A stretch of 64,000 nucleotides of DNA from Gymnogyps californianus (lineage: Eukaryota; Chordata; Aves; Accipitriformes; Cathartidae), in assembly GCF_018139145.2 (NCBI RefSeq), contig NC_059500.1, forward strand, positions 59,177,607 to 59,241,606, given 5' to 3'. The position numbers and the translations under genes are program-made. Positions 25,629-41,034 of this stretch are shown here, one piece after another. Below the pieces are notes generated by a model. The model saw nothing but the letters and a program-made list of their open reading frames with translations, searched no databases and was not told the origin of the DNA. How positions within the stretch are numbered: position 1 is the stretch's first letter; the number at the start of each line of letters is the position of its first letter.

Positions 25629-28600
25629 CTATTGGTAAAAAAGAAACAGAACAATCCTCCCCACAACATTCATTCATCCATTTGAAAAAATATTTTCACA
25701 GTATAGGCATGTCATGCAAGTACTTGCATAGTACTGTTAAGTGTTCACACAACATGTCACATGTTCAGAGCATGTAATAAACATATGTTAATTCTTGCCA
25801 GAGTCTTTCAAATTACTACAATGAAAAGTTATTGCTAGGCAGAAATGATACCGTACTACACGCCAATTACTTATAAAGACTTTGTTAAGAGCAACCTCTG
25901 ACATTGATTCTAAATATCATCAGACATCCAAAGCTTCCAGAATCAAAGACTTTAAAATTCTAGTTCCAACTACTTTACAGATCAAAAGAAGAGTTGCTAT
26001 CAATGCCATCACTAGTACGCAGAATACACTGTTTTCCAAAGCGGTATGGTATACTTAAAATGGAAAACTGTTATTCCAGTGTCAGGACAATACCCATACT
26101 CCTAGTTTAGAACCATTTTTTTCCTAGATTTTTAGGCAGCCACATTGATTTGTAATGTCACACAAAACAGACTGTTTCTCAGGCAGAAGGAGAAAGCCCT
26201 AACAAAATGAGTTGAAACTAGTTAAAATAGTTGAAGCGATTCGGAAATATACTGAATTTATTCTGTTTGGTGAGAACAACATATAAGATGGTTACAGAAA
26301 AAGTTGAACCGTGACTACAGTAACTCAGAAATATCTACATGAATTAGAGACAGCTCATATAACTCTTTTTTTAACTCTCTCTGACCAAGCTTCCACACTT
26401 AGAATAAAATCCAGATTCCTGAAGCTAACAGAATTAATGATTCTTTGAAGTTACTTTTAGTACTGCTGTACAGTTTTCCTGTTCAAACCTATTGTAATGA
26501 TCTCGGAAGAGTCATTGACAGCAATTCTTTTAAGCATAATTTTTCTGTATTTTAATGAGGTTAAAATTATTTCAAATAGTAGCTGTTGAACTGACATTCA
26601 GTGTAATTTGACATGTTTATATTGTATTTTCTGATTAAAAAACAGGAATTTGAGGAAAGAAACAAGACATACATGTCCATCACCTTAGAGAAGAACTTTA
26701 CTGTAACCACAACACAACAAAATTATCTCCCTTCTGTTTTATTAATTAGGGATCAATGTAAACCCCCACTATGAACAGCTTTCTACTGCACACAGAAGAC
26801 CCTTTTTGTTCTACTAAGGAATAAACTAGTGCATGTCTCTGTGAAGACTTTAAAAGGTGGAAGCCTAAGCTAAATGAAGCACTTGGAAAAAATAGCATGA
26901 TTTGAAAAGTGTAAAAATGTTCTGCGGCCCAACTAGCTTCTAGTAGGGCTGCTTGTGTGTCCAGCACTCTTGGGTTAAAAATAAATAAAGAGCTTTATTG
27001 TCTTCAATATGAAATGCAGGCAACCAAATACTAGCTACTAATAGTTCTCACGCAACAATGCTGAGCACTGAGATCTAAGAATTTAAGCAGTTACCAGTTA
27101 CAAAAAAAATCAGGTTCAACAATTCCTTCTACTCTTAGTGTAAACAGGAATTCCTGTCAGGGATACTCACGGCTTTCAGTAGCTTTTAACCTTTGATGGC
27201 CTTAGAATAAAAGGTACCTTATCTACACTATATTAGAGCACGCTTTGGACATACAGTGGGATCAAATCTTTGTATGTTAAATATCTTCTTCATATCACAG
27301 GCTACTTACTGTCCATATCAGTTTAATACTAGCACATGAGATTGGTTTTTTAGTCCTGAAATCAGCAACAAAGTAGCAAGAAAATTATAGAAGTAGGCTG
27401 TCTTTTTGAAGAATAGAGAGAGAAAAGTGTGCATTTCCTGGGTTACAGTCAAATCTTTATTATACTTAGTTTTTCTTTACTTTTCGTAGTTGAATAGAAG
27501 ACATTCACGTTGTACCAGTTTCATTATACAATAAATTCCCTGAGACAAGGAGTCTATCCATCTAACATATATCCTGCAAAAACTCGTGTGTGATATCAGC
27601 ATTCAGACATAGTACATTAAGTTTAAAAAAGGGGGTGGGGGGGAAAATCCTGTTTTGATAGCTTATCTGATATGTAAATGAAAAAAACTGACATATTAAA
27701 CAAGGTTCATCCCACTCATTTTGACTTCTCATTTTCACGTTGCTAGAACATTACTATTTCCTTCTCCCTCAGGAACTGATGTTCAAGAGACCCTTTCTGC
27801 TTAATTTCTTGACTGAGTTATCAAGAAAGTGTTGAAGGAGGGAAAAGGATGGTTTCTGTTCTGATTACTGAAGTTTGTTTCCTTTCTAGGCAGGCAGAAC
27901 AGAGCTGAAGTGTCACTGGCAGTTTATACATAAGTGATACCATTTTTCAAAGTTATAGATAACTACTTCCATACGGTCTGAAATATTATCTAGGACTTCA
28001 AATATCAACAATTTGTTAAAGAGGAGCAAGTTACATAATAATGAAAGACCATAATGGAGTCTGCATTGATGAAATATTAAGCTAACCATTAAGTAATAAA
28101 GGTGGGGGGAGGGAATAAACAAGAAGCCACTGATTGCATGAGGTATAGACGTGGCAGAAAGGCAGGCATGAACAACCACTACAGGACTGTAACTGGAGTT
28201 CTAGTCAGTCTTACCTACGAGCGTATGTCTAGACAGCAAGAGACCAAATGGGTACCTGCTCTGTGTGTGTGTGTGTTCAGATACCTTTCCCCTAAGATAC
28301 AGCTGTGGATGTACACAATTGATGCTAAAAGCTGGCATGGGTTCAGAAAGTCACTGGAGAAGTTAAAGATGAAAAAATAATTGATAGTTCTTACATGAAA
28401 AGACATCACCTCTGTCTCAGGAATTTCTTCAGCCACAAACTGCTGAAGATTTGAAAGTTTTCACAAAATTTTTGGTGAAAGGCACAAACAATGAGTCCCA
28501 ATACTCTTTCCTAGGCACGTGCTACCAAGTATTGCTGTAGCAAGGGGATGCTTGGCTAGATGGATCCTTCGTCCGTGGAAGTACAGCTATTCTCGTATTC

Positions 28601-31600
28601 TCCCAAATAAGTTATTCCTTACTAACTCCTCATGCTATTTTAGCAAAGTATCTCAAATATGGAACAAACTCCAAAGTCCATATGGAAACTCCCAGTAGTT
28701 TAAAACACACACTTAACATTCACTTACATAAGAGACAAATAGGATCATTGTTGCTTCATGGTCTACACTGGCTTCATATCCAACCCTAAATCCACTTCAA
28801 AACAATATTTCCTGAATGATTTATCATCCATTTTTGCAACTGTTTCTCTCCATGACTCATCCTAATACCTAATCTCAGCAGACAGTCTCCAGAGCAAAGC
28901 TTTTGGAATCAAGGTACCTACAACTAGAGGCCCTGGTTTATAACATTTCTTATTATTAAAGCTTCAGCCTTGCTACTTCAGCTGAAAACACAAGCCTCCC
29001 CCAAGCATGATACTTCAATTATCTCTTTCCTGGAGACAAACATCAAATATGATCTTCATTAAAAATAATAGTGAAATAGTCTGGAAAATGTAGTGAGCAT
29101 ATTTTTCCTATCTGCAAGAATCATTTTTGTAATTACATCTATATAATTTAGACTTCAGTAGTACCCACAACATATTATGTGCATTAGAAAAATCATAAAA
29201 CAAACCAGCTCTTGTCCCTAAAGAAAGGATGAAAGGGGAGAGAATAAGGCTATACTTAGAAATAATGGTACTTGGCATAAGCGTCACCTAGCTAATTTAT
29301 TCAGTTTTGTTTGCTTTCTTAAATGGAAGCATCATACATTTTAAAGAGCTTCGTTGTTTGCTTGGTTTGGCTTGCTTTGATAGGTGTTTAGCTACCTTTA
29401 TTTTCGCACAGTATTTTTATCGCTCCCATCATTCTGTGTTATTTTAAGGAGGGGGGTACCAAGATGCTTTTTTCCCATTCTGATGGAATTTTCTTCTACA
29501 AGCTGAAATTTGTGACAAGGAAAGAGAACATTGGGGAGAGACATTCTTGCTGATATAAGAATGGGCTGAAACAGAGTTTGCAGCAGGCATTACCACCACC
29601 AATGAAAAAATGCACGGAAGACGTATGCAGGGTAAATGGCAAAGCAACAGAATAAAGGAGAGAAACAGAAGCATCCTGGCTACTTTAAAAGGTAGTTTCA
29701 ATCAAAGTTGCGCACCCTTGAATTAACATCGGTGTTGTTGACTATGGAGAAATCTGTATAATGTAGTAATTGTATCATAAACACCAATGATATGCTGCAC
29801 TGATTTGGGAAGATGTGTCATGCCTACTGTGGAAGAGAAAGCAAAAATCCTAAAGAGAAAAGGAAGAACATTGACAGCTGTAAGCGTTGGGGAGGGAGCC
29901 TGCAACAGTTAGATCTGAGGGAACCATGTAGTCACAGACAGAACAGTTTCTTAAGGGCAATAAATATTTCTGAGGGTCAGGAATTGGTCAAGAGAGTCCC
30001 TAGGTACAAAAGGCAGGCTCATCTCTAATATTGTCATTCTCTGCCAATTTACATGACTCATGTGAGTAGCATAATTCTTTTTGAATTTTTTGTTGCCCTT
30101 CAGTATCGAAGGAGTAGCAATCTGATAGGATCTAACGTAACTTAAAAAAAAAAAAAATTGCTACATTGAATAATTTCATTGGAACTGATACTAACAAAAT
30201 TAGTAGGTCTAACCCCCCCCCAAACCAATGCAGTGCTTCCAAACTGAAAACACCACCACATTTTATGTTAGTTTCTCCATACGAGTGTATCTGTGGGACA
30301 TACATCCTGATAAAATACATTGATACAAAGCTCTTCAGATGAATAACTTTTGTCTTCAAAATAGTCATGCACAGTACCCTAACCCCTTGAATACTTTTTA
30401 AAGTACTGGAGAAGTTGATCCTCAGTAAATACCATGCATTGCTATAGCAAAAATAAAATTTAGAAGTGAGAACTTCTGTCTTCTGTTTTGATTAAAATAT
30501 CTGCAAAAAATGAAATGCCTTTCTTCTAACTCTAGTAACTACCCAAATATGCCTTCAAGAAAAAAATCATTTCTTATAGAACTATTTCTACATTCTTTCA
30601 CTCTCATACACCTATTTACACCTAATCATTTTCTCACCCATCTTTAAGTCCATCCAATGCCGTTCACGTTAAGATACTTTAATGGAGCAAGATGAAACAA
30701 CAAAAATCCATAGTACCTCCCTCCCAAAAGATTCTGGATGAAAATAGGACACATTTCCCACAGAGAAAATCAGAGAATATAAACTATTTTCAAAAAGAAG
30801 GTGACTGTCTTTTAAACTACTGTGGGGGGTTTGTTAGAGGTATTGAAGAGGAAGGTGCTTTTTTAAAATTTATTTAATAAAAACCTTTCAACATAAGCAA
30901 AATAAAAGCAAAGTAAAGCTTGCACCTCTTGAATATGCCTTTAAAAATGAAGGCCAGTCTTTTCTTTTCACAAACATCTGCTTTTGTAATTAATATTCAT
31001 TGTCATATACATGAGAAAGAGTTTAATTTGTTAAATCTGTCATTTGTAAACTGTAAAAGATGTTTTGCAGGGGTTCTTAAAGAAATCAATAAACAAAACT
31101 AAGCAGAGAGGCCCTTCTGTTTCTCCCAAACACTTCTCTGAAGAGTTGCCAGCTGCCAAACATTTTGACAAGGGCAGTATATATATGCAGTGATGTGAGA
31201 TGTATGTAACTAGTAAACAGTTTAATGACTAAAACCTCTTTGAAGAGCAGTTGGACAATAAGAAACAGCAATAAAACAATTCTGAGAGCAATAACTAATG
31301 AAGCATATATGGACTCAAGTCTTCAGATGGACTCACTTTTTTATTCAGTTACCCTGGAACGGAAGCAACAGTCTGCTTCACACTATGAAGATAACCCACA
31401 TCGGCAATAGATACTCACAACTATGGGAAAAGCTTCATCTGGGATTTATACCTCATTAGACAATAGAAAACCCAAAAAGGCAAAAGTGTGGACTTAAGAA
31501 TGAACCCTGACAAATGTCCTTCCCAGGATCATAAATATCTCTCGCCCGTGCGCACTCCTTGCTAAGACAAGTCCACAGTGCTTACTGAACTCAGGGGCAA

Positions 31601-32577
31601 TATTAATAGCATTAATAGATTTGTCAAAAGTTCATGTGTCAGAGCTCACTCCTCTGACAAATTCAGTTTAAATTGATCAACGGGCTCGAAAGTTATTGTT
31701 GGGAGAAGAAATTAAATGGAAACAAGGCCTGTAATACTGTATAAGGCCAGTTTTCTAAGAAAGTAAGCTTAATCTCCCCCATTTGTACGCACAAAAATCG
31801 TTACTACCTATGTAGTGGAATGAAAAACTTATTTAAAAAGCGATAAATAGACCTTTGTGTTTTATTTTTTGGATGGTGGGAAAAACACTGTAAAAAGAGT
31901 TTCCAAAGAACACTTAAGTACTGTATGGCAAACACGCTAACCTTCTTCACCATGTGGACAAGTGGCCTAAGTGACTTCCTTTCTGCAACTTCTACCTGCA
32001 CACACTATCTTAGCAGCTTCTGCTCATGATGTTGCCTCACATTAATGCTCTAGAATAGAGGTACTATTTTCACTGCAAACAGGCGAGAAACTGGTCTTCA
32101 CTTTAAAGATTTCCCTCACTGCTTTTTCACTAGCTCTTATACAGGACTTAAGTGGGTAAATTAAAAATGGTAAATAATACCTAAAATAATTTTGCATTTT
32201 TTTCAAAAGCAACAATGTGCCTTGTTGTATAGCTACTTATGTTCTTCTAACAGACTAGATCTTATTTCCATTATACTATAGAAAAGTAACTTTTTTTTTT
32301 TTTTAAACAGACTATCCTTTTTTTTTGTCTCCTTTGTGACCACTCAGGTTGCTGCATTCTTCTTAAGACCACATTTGAGCTACACCCCATAGTCCCGTTG
32401 ACACGCCTGGCAAATTGTTCTAGACAAGCTCCTAGGAGAGGGCTTGCCAGAGTTTCTCCACAGATTCATCCAGGACTGTATTTGGTGCCGTTATTAAGCA
32501 GTTTTAACTCCAGTATTTCTTTTCAGTCTTTGTATTTTCTTAGTTCAAATAAGAAGCTACTCATAAGTCTCCTTACC

Positions 32578-32600
<23 letters not shown>
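32578..32600. repeat. Poly-A tract in intron 4
   Basis: Twenty-three A residues, then GAAAAAACCCCCC. No retrocopy could be recognised upstream, so it is listed as a simple repeat only. Confidence 0.85.
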
Positions 32601-32608
<8 letters not shown>

Positions 32609-35600
32609 CCCCCACCCTTGCTGATTAAATTTAGTGTGCAAATTGTGTTAGACAGTAAGAATACCTCAGAAAAATATGCAGGGTTTACATAAACTGTCCT
32701 TAACTTCTATTTATTCTAAACCTTCCATTCTCGTTAAGATGATAAACCCAGAGAGTTTATGTTTGTGGTACGTATTATACAACCTTGGTTACAATGGCAG
32801 AACTGTAATCCTAAATACGTGTCCTAGTAATCTTAATTATCACAGTAAGTTTAACAACTGTTTTTGGCATTTGTAGAACAAAGAGTGATCCAAGAATATG
32901 GAAAATATTTACAACAATAACTCTGGAAAATACAGCAGTAATTAATTATTTCCTATAAGAAAAATAACAGTCTTGACAGAAAATAAAAACCCCCTCTTTC
33001 AGCACAACAATCCAACAGGATAAGTACTTCTGGACTGTTTTGTATTGTATGTCTCCCAGCACAACGAATTCTGCATAAATAAATTTTAGCAATAAGTAAC
33101 AAAAGACCAAAACTGCTTGATATCACAAAAAAAATCAACATGCAAAATATTTTATGATAATGAGGTTAATAAATTTAAATATATAACTTCTTTTGGATAC
33201 CTAGGTTCATCTGTAAAAATAGCCATCCAAAAGTTTAACAGATCTGTATGTATATAACTCATATATCCACGGAGCAAGAAATAACCAACCAACATTTAAA
33301 GGAAGTATTCAATTAGGAATCAGTCAAAAAAAAAAAAAAGAGAGAAAAATCAAGTGCTCTGTGCCAAGAAAGTTTTTGACTACACAACCACTTTTTTATC
33401 CTATTCAGAACACAGCACAAAGAAAGCATTTGAGGTAATACATTGCAAGGGCAAAGTAAGAAGAAAACTTAACTTTAAGCATCTAGGATCATAAAAATAC
33501 AAGTAGATATCACAACTCAATTCACTAATCATTTATCATGTACTGGTGCTTAATAACTTTAACCAACCATTAGAGTCTGTAAAGATCTAGCGTAACATTT
33601 CTGGCTCCTGGCTACAAACACCTAGGTCTCCTTTTTTCCTGAAAACAGTTACAAAATACTTGCCAAATACTCTTACTGTATCCACAGTACTTTTCAAATC
33701 CAACATTGGCATGCCACAGCTGTTTTTTCTGTTTTCCACCTGTGCTTAAGCTCCTACTTTTTAAAATTGATTAATTTCTCTGAAGCTACAAGAGAAAACT
33801 CCCATACCCTTTAATTTCTCCTCATGGGCCCCCGCAGTAAGCTGATCTAGCACACATCTGGCTGATACATAAACCATGCCAAGCTCTGTTTGAAAGGCTT
33901 GTCTAAAGCCTCACGGTATTCTTAAAGTGAGTACAGACCAGAAAAAAACAACTCTGATTTATTTTATAATGCAGATTTGGGCATTTCAATATGTTATCAA
34001 ATTAAAGCATCTTCAAAATAATGAGAAAAAGGAACCTTTTAAGCTCCTGCTATTCCTGAAACTAAAGGCTGCCGACATACTAAAGCCACCAACTGCATGT
34101 AATCTAGCAAGAAATATGTGCACAAAATGTTTGAAGGGGAAATATGGTCAATAATAATTCCTGGTACTTGTTCCAGTTTCTTGCTTCTGATTAATAGATT
34201 AATTGCTTTGTGAAGATGAGAGTGGAAGCAAGGTGGTTTCTCTTTGCTTAGCAAAAGGCACAACGGAGTCCCTCCTATATGCTCCCCCTTTCCATTCAAA
34301 ATAAGTAAGTGTTGTAAATGTAACTCAGAACAATGTTTAGTTTCCAAGTGCATCCCCCCCCTCTCCCCACCAAACAGAAGAGATATGTCCATATGGCAGA
34401 CAGACACTCAATAAAAGGAGGACTGGACAGGACTGACAAACGACCACAAGTATGCTGGGAAGCACTGAATTTCAAGCATTCAATTTTCTAAGTGCAGAGA
34501 CTGCCCAATAGCTGGCAACATCTAGGTGTTTTTATTCAGTAAAAGCATTCGGAAGTTTATTTTGAATACATTTGGGTTTCTTCCTCTGCTTCTGGAAGCA
34601 GCGTGACTCTCTTAGAACAAACCTAGTACTGTTATCCAAACAACATTATGAATCTAATTAGGAGGCATATTTATAGAAGCTTTTGGAGGAAAAAGAGCAG
34701 GAAGTCAGGCCACTGTTACTGTGCTTACGGACACCCTGTATAAGCAGCAATCAGCCAAAACTAACGCATCCATACTTCCAGATGTATGGAAAATACCCGA
34801 CCTCAGGCCTGCTGGTTTTGTACTTTAGGCTGCAGCTGTAAGGTAAGAAAAGAGGATCCAATTCCAACCTTGAGGACAGGAGCTGGTGGAAAACTAGTTT
34901 TATGTCTATTGCTGATCAGAGTCATGTACAAGAAAAGATGGCCCTGACTTTTGATGCAGCAGAAGCGTTAAGGTGTGCATGGCCTGCAGGGAAGGCTGCC
35001 AGCCTTAGGGGATCATTATTTCACTTTTCTCCAGTTCCATCTTTTGAGGGGGAGGGAAGAAATGACTACTTTGACCTAACACCTTTTTTTCTTCCTTTAA
35101 AAAGATAAAAGCAAAAAAACCCCACTTCCAGGGATATGAAGCTGCCAAAACTTAGAATTACATGCAAACAGCAGAGACAAATGTTCTAATATGCAGGCAT
35201 TAAAGCCTCAGGATTGTGCCCAGAACTCACATTTTCCATCCTAATATTCTGTACCCCCTCTTCCTTGGTGTTTACTTGAGAGGAGTCTGCTCCGATTGCC
35301 TTCTGTCACTTCTCTGGCACACGATAAACAGGGCAATCTGGAGCTAATTTAAGTGGTTTAGTACATCAGGATACAGCTGGGAAAGGTTTCGCGAGAAAAA
35401 CTGGGGAGGAAGAAAAGGGCTGTGCACGGTCCAGCTGAGCCTGCGCACAGGAAGGCAGTACAGACGGGAGCCTGCAGCCAGGGAGAACTGGCCCATGTTG
35501 AAACACTCCAACCAGCCCAGGAACAGCAGAAACCTCAACGCAGGGAATTAAGAAGTCCACTCCTAACAGCAGGAGTGGCAGGGCCACCACTCAGTGTCAG

Positions 35601-38600
35601 GAGCATTTCAGCTGATCCCTGGTCATCCAGCAGTTACCCAACTCCCCCTGTGTGTCTACAACTCTTATATTTCATCCGCTATGAGCCAGATGTCTTTTTT
35701 TCTTCTTAAGTGTAGGCACATGCATTGGCTTTACACAGTGCAAACTATGACTTGATTCCGGCAACTGGACAGATTTACATCTGTTTTTCACATCACTTTT
35801 GTCTGAGAGGAGTGACTCAAGTTTTTAATCACTTGGGGCCCTAGCTATACCCAGAATATATTGGCTCAATTCACTAGCAGAAAGAAACACACGTCTGCTG
35901 ACATAAAGACATAAAAATGAAACAAAACTCTTTAGTTATTACCTACCACACCAGACATTTGAAAAAAGGGCAGCATGCACCTTAGTAAGAAGTATCTGTC
36001 CCTAAGCTAACTCTCACACCAAGCACATAAACCACAAAAACTGAAATTCCATTCCACAATTGTCTAAACCAAATACATCAATAAAAGAGTAAAGAAAATA
36101 ATACTCTTTATAACACTAGTCTTAAACTTCAGGGGGGACAAAAAAGGTTAATTACTTTGTGATCTGTTGCAACTATTCCATCTCCTGTAGGTTGTTTCAT
36201 TCTCCTAGAGGTGACAATGAAATGAAACAGGGAAGTTTATTCAGCATGCGCGGACAAGGTGGAAAATGCATCAGTCTTGTATAGGCACATTTAACAATGT
36301 CCAAGCCTCTCCCAACAGCTACCTCAGCTTTTGCTACATGCAATCAAGCTTACAGGGAAGGAAAGGGATTATTTGATAAGGTAATGTGGTGACATAGAAA
36401 CACAGGTAATGAAGAGAAATGGAAGTTTACATAAATAATTTTCTTTCCCTTTAATGACCTAAGCAGTACTTTTAATCAGTTTTCATAAATCTGTTTTTCA
36501 GCAATGGATTATGTTTTCCAGGTGGGGAAATGGCAGAGAACATACTTGCTGAATGAGTATTTCAGAGTAATTTTTTGCTTGTTATTTATGTCTTTAACAT
36601 CTTTGCTGGGTGATAGGTAACAATGGCTGAATAACACACTGCTGAATCTAAGAAAAAGGATGTTACGCTGGATAAAACTGAACCTATTTTCTCCAAATAA
36701 ACAGAAAAAACCCTAGTGTTTACAGTGTGCCTAATATTCTCCTCCTTCTTAATTTTGTCACATCAATGTTACATTCAAGTGAGTGACAAGAAGGAGCACT
36801 TACACTCAAAATTCTTAATTTAATAATGATTATTCTATTCCAACTTTATGATTTATTTTTTTCCCAGCTACATGCCAAAACATGCCCTCTCCTAATTGCT
36901 CCCATGTTTGAATTTCTGCAATATGCCTGCAAGACACCATGCTAGTTCAGTAAGGTCACCAGCAATTTCCTCTTGGCAAGATCCAATCTTTCTCCAACAT
37001 CATCATCCTTGCCACTTTTGACCGTATTTCCTGAATCCTGAAGTTGTGAAATCTCTCCTCTTGGCAACTATCTAGCTTTACAGACCACATTCAGTCCCCA
37101 TATACACATATAACTCTCAGCAATTTCAAAGGGGAGCTGTTCATATGCACAACGGGAACAATTGTAGACTTCAAAGAAATAGTCAAATTGCATATTTTGC
37201 TCTTGGTGGGCATTATGGTTTTGATGTTTTTGCGCCTAATGATCATTCCTTAGAAAGTTTAACCTGCAAACTCTATACTTTACAGGTTAACTGGTTTCCT
37301 GTTCCATTGCTGATACTGAGAAAGAAGCAGAAAAATCCATAATGCACTAACAGAATCTTCTCTCAAAGACAGTATTTCACTATAAACAGAGCTTTAGCCC
37401 TGGATGGCCAAGTATTTCCCAGTACACCCATACTTCAGAAATAAGTTAATCTTTTCATTTTCAGAAGATGTCTTGCCTTCTTTCCTCTGCAAATTCCTTA
37501 TCTAATGTTAAAGCCACAAAGCACATCCACTTTATGGTTCAACCTGTGCTTGCAAAAGGAGTCTGTCCTCTATTGCTTGTCATCCCTGATGCCACCAACA
37601 GTTAGAATTTATCATCTCTTTCATATTATTGACCAAACCACTCACATGATCCTCCCTCAGCCTGCTCAGTCCAAACTTGCATTAGCAAAGATCTACTGTT
37701 TCAGTCAAATGGACAGGATCACTGTAAACAAGGGTGAAACAAGACGGAATGGTGGCATCCTGTGTGGTGAGCTCCCCCAATCTCCACAATTACAGTTGCA
37801 GTTTTATCTTCCTCATAAGGACTTCTGCTCTCCTGAGTAACCACTACCTGACTCGTGTATGTGAGTCCAGAAGTCCCGTCTTCCCCCTACTCCCACTTCA
37901 GCAAAGGAGTTACTAATCCTTCAAAAATCCAATTTCAAGTCTCTCTCAGGATTATGGAATAAGTGACCCATTAAATTAGTCAAGGTCTTCAGGTCCATGT
38001 TTTCCCAAAGCCTCTCTTCTCACTTGCCTTAGGCTGCAGCAAGATGTGCTCTTTTGGCTCTGACTAAACTAATTTAAAGAGTTAAGTTAATTAAAAGCTC
38101 TCAGATCGCACAAGAGGTCAACAGTCCCTAAAAAAGGCTGGTATAATTGCATGTGTGCTTACTCTTAACACAGTTCCGTCAAAACTATCTGGATTAATAA
38201 ACCAAACCCACTGTAACTATTAAAAACATTCAAGCCACCCAAGGTCACTTGGAGAGAATCACAGGAAGCCACATGCAGTCCCTGAACGCAGCTGAGAGAC
38301 CTCAGGGGCAATTGCCTGTGAAGGGAGGCACCTGCGGGCAGAAAAAGCCCCTAACCTTAGTCCCACTCATCAGCATCACTGTCTACACAGATATTCTTCT
38401 TCCTGAGGCATGCATTTTTCCTTTCAATTTTTTTTGCATTTGCATTCTTTCTGCTACCTTTGACTTTCTAATGAACTGCAACTGTTGGCCAGCAGTAGTT
38501 TATATCTCCTAGTCAATGTGAACCATTTGTGGTCAGTAAAATGTTATTATTAAACTGTTTTAAACAAAGGCTTTGCTTTTTCCGTCCATTGAAATCACTG

Positions 38601-41034
38601 GAATACAGCTTGATGGCAGCGTAATGTATGATACATTCAAGTAGGCAGATATGAATTCATATCATTTGCAGCCACAACTGCAACTACGTACAACTTGCAT
38701 GAGAAAAGTAATGGAAGCCACTTTTTTTTTTTACCCCCATGAGAACAGTAATGGAAGAATACTATTGAAAAAATTCGGACTTAACAGAAAAGCATGCATA
38801 GGATGTCATTCTTCAGATCCACTTGTTACAAATGCTTATTTGATAGCAAAATGTGTTACAATGCTGAGTGCAAATAGCAGACTCAAAGAGATGTAACTAT
38901 TAAAACTGTCATTAAATTTTGCGTATCAGACGTCAACATATTCTAACTATTTCATTGTTAATTTGATAAAATATATTCTTGCAAGATATCAGAAGCAGCA
39001 CAGTGCTCCAATACATGCAGTTCTCTGCACTGATCAGTAATAATCTTTTGCATAGCCTAAACATGTAGATCGTATATAGTACAAAAAGTTAATAATTAAA
39101 AACATGCACTACAGTTGCTGCATTATTTGTTTTTATACGTAGTTGGTTAAAGCCATTTACTCTAAAATATAAGTGAAATTACTGCTGCAGATTTCTGGTT
39201 CTTCCCAACCAAGTTCAAGCAACTCTGGAATCTTAATACAGAATTCAGGGTCAGCCCACTTCAATGTACACAAAGCTCTGGCTATATTTTAACTGGAGAA
39301 AATGCAGTTAGAGGTCAAACCTAAGAGCAGGCACAGGCAGCATTCCACACGGCAGCAGCGCTCAAAGTTCAGATAAAAAGTAGGGGTGTTCCCTCCTGCT
39401 TAAAGAGAAATGTAAAGATAGATGCTGTACAGTAAGAGACAGATATTCCAGTCATAGGAGGCACCTGAAGGTATCCAGAGACGCAGAGATTTGCAAAGGG
39501 CATAAAGACAGATAGTAGGAACGTATAGAGAAAGCAGAGGAAAGATTAAGACTAAGCTGTAAGGAACTGAAAAATACAAAGAAAGATCCTTACCAAAGGA
39601 GGTGAAATTAGCTTACTAGTTCCAGTGTTAATACGAAGAGATAAAAAACCTGCAATGGACACTGCAGTAAGAGCTCTCCAAGCCAGTTTCACATTAGACA
39701 TTTACATGATCTGATACACTCACCCATGGCCAAATCTTAACACCCTCAACTAATGTGCACAGTTACTTTCAAACTCACCCTGCTCACCTTCGCTAGCTCT
39801 GAAGCTGCATACTTTCCATCTTCTAGCCTTAGCTATTTTACAGATTTTTTTTCCAATACTAAAACCTTCCATTATAGTTCCCAACCCTGTTTCATCAAAA
39901 AAATCCTTCTTTTCTGCATACACAGGAGATGGGCAACATTAGGCCCATCTAAGTTTAAATCCCTTCTAAATCTTAGAGAAACAGATGATTAGGAAAATCT
40001 ATAGGCAAGAGCACAAAACTATGATACAAAAGTTTCCTTCCACTTTTGAAGTCAACCAATTTTTAACTGATACAGTATCTTGCTATAAATCAATTGTAAT
40101 TTGGAATAACTAACATGCATTTCTAGATTTTAGTGTTTCTTTGGGTTTTTTTAACTCAAAAATCTGTAAAACGTATGGCTTCCTTGGCATTCAGCACATC
40201 TACATTCTGACACTAAGTAAATTCTGCTGGTTTTACTCTCCCATGAATCAAGGCAGAGAGGGAAAATCTTACTCCTTTAACGCTTGTTAAAGTGAAATAA
40301 TCCACAAATACAGATCTATTATATTCTGTACACAAAAATAACATGAAATAATGGAAAGTGAGAAAGAGAAAAGAATACGAACGATAGTTGTGCGGAGCTT
40401 TTATTTGGAAGTTCTCCGTTTCTTCTGTAGAGTTTAGCCTTCACTCACATGTTTATTTGGAGCATACTTTAATTTTGGAATATTCATAAATATACGAAAC
40501 AGATGTACTAACCAAACAATAGTTTAGATGAACATATAGGTATGAAAAAAATGAAAAAGCACAGAAGGAAAACAGATCCAGAACATCTCAGCAGGGATTC
40601 AAGTAATCTTTTTCAGATACTACTTATTTGACTAAGGCCATCTTACACCACCTGCAGCTTCTTCCAAATTCTTAACCCAGACCAGACAATATTGCATGTT
40701 TCTTTCCCAAGTGAATCCATGATAGATTTTCCCTATGTTTCTATATTGATTCATAGAAGCAAGGGCTGTCTCTGTGATTGACAAAGTAAATCTCTTGGAG
40801 AAGCAATATTTCTAAATAAATATGAAAGCTTTGTGTGAGACAGTTCTGTGTTGTTCCAAACAACATTAATCAGTTACGAAGGAAATCTAAAAATTTATGT
40901 ATATAAAATTTCAAACTTCAGTCTATTTGCATTTGTTCTATTAAACAATTATTAAGGAAATACTGAAATACAAAATTATAAAAAGCTAAGTACTTCCATT
41001 TTCATCATTTTTTATGATCTTCTATAATATAATG

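Noticed and set aside
38700..38760. Short direct repeat GAGAA.AGTAATGGAAG
   Set aside because: Too short and isolated to mean more than chance duplication.
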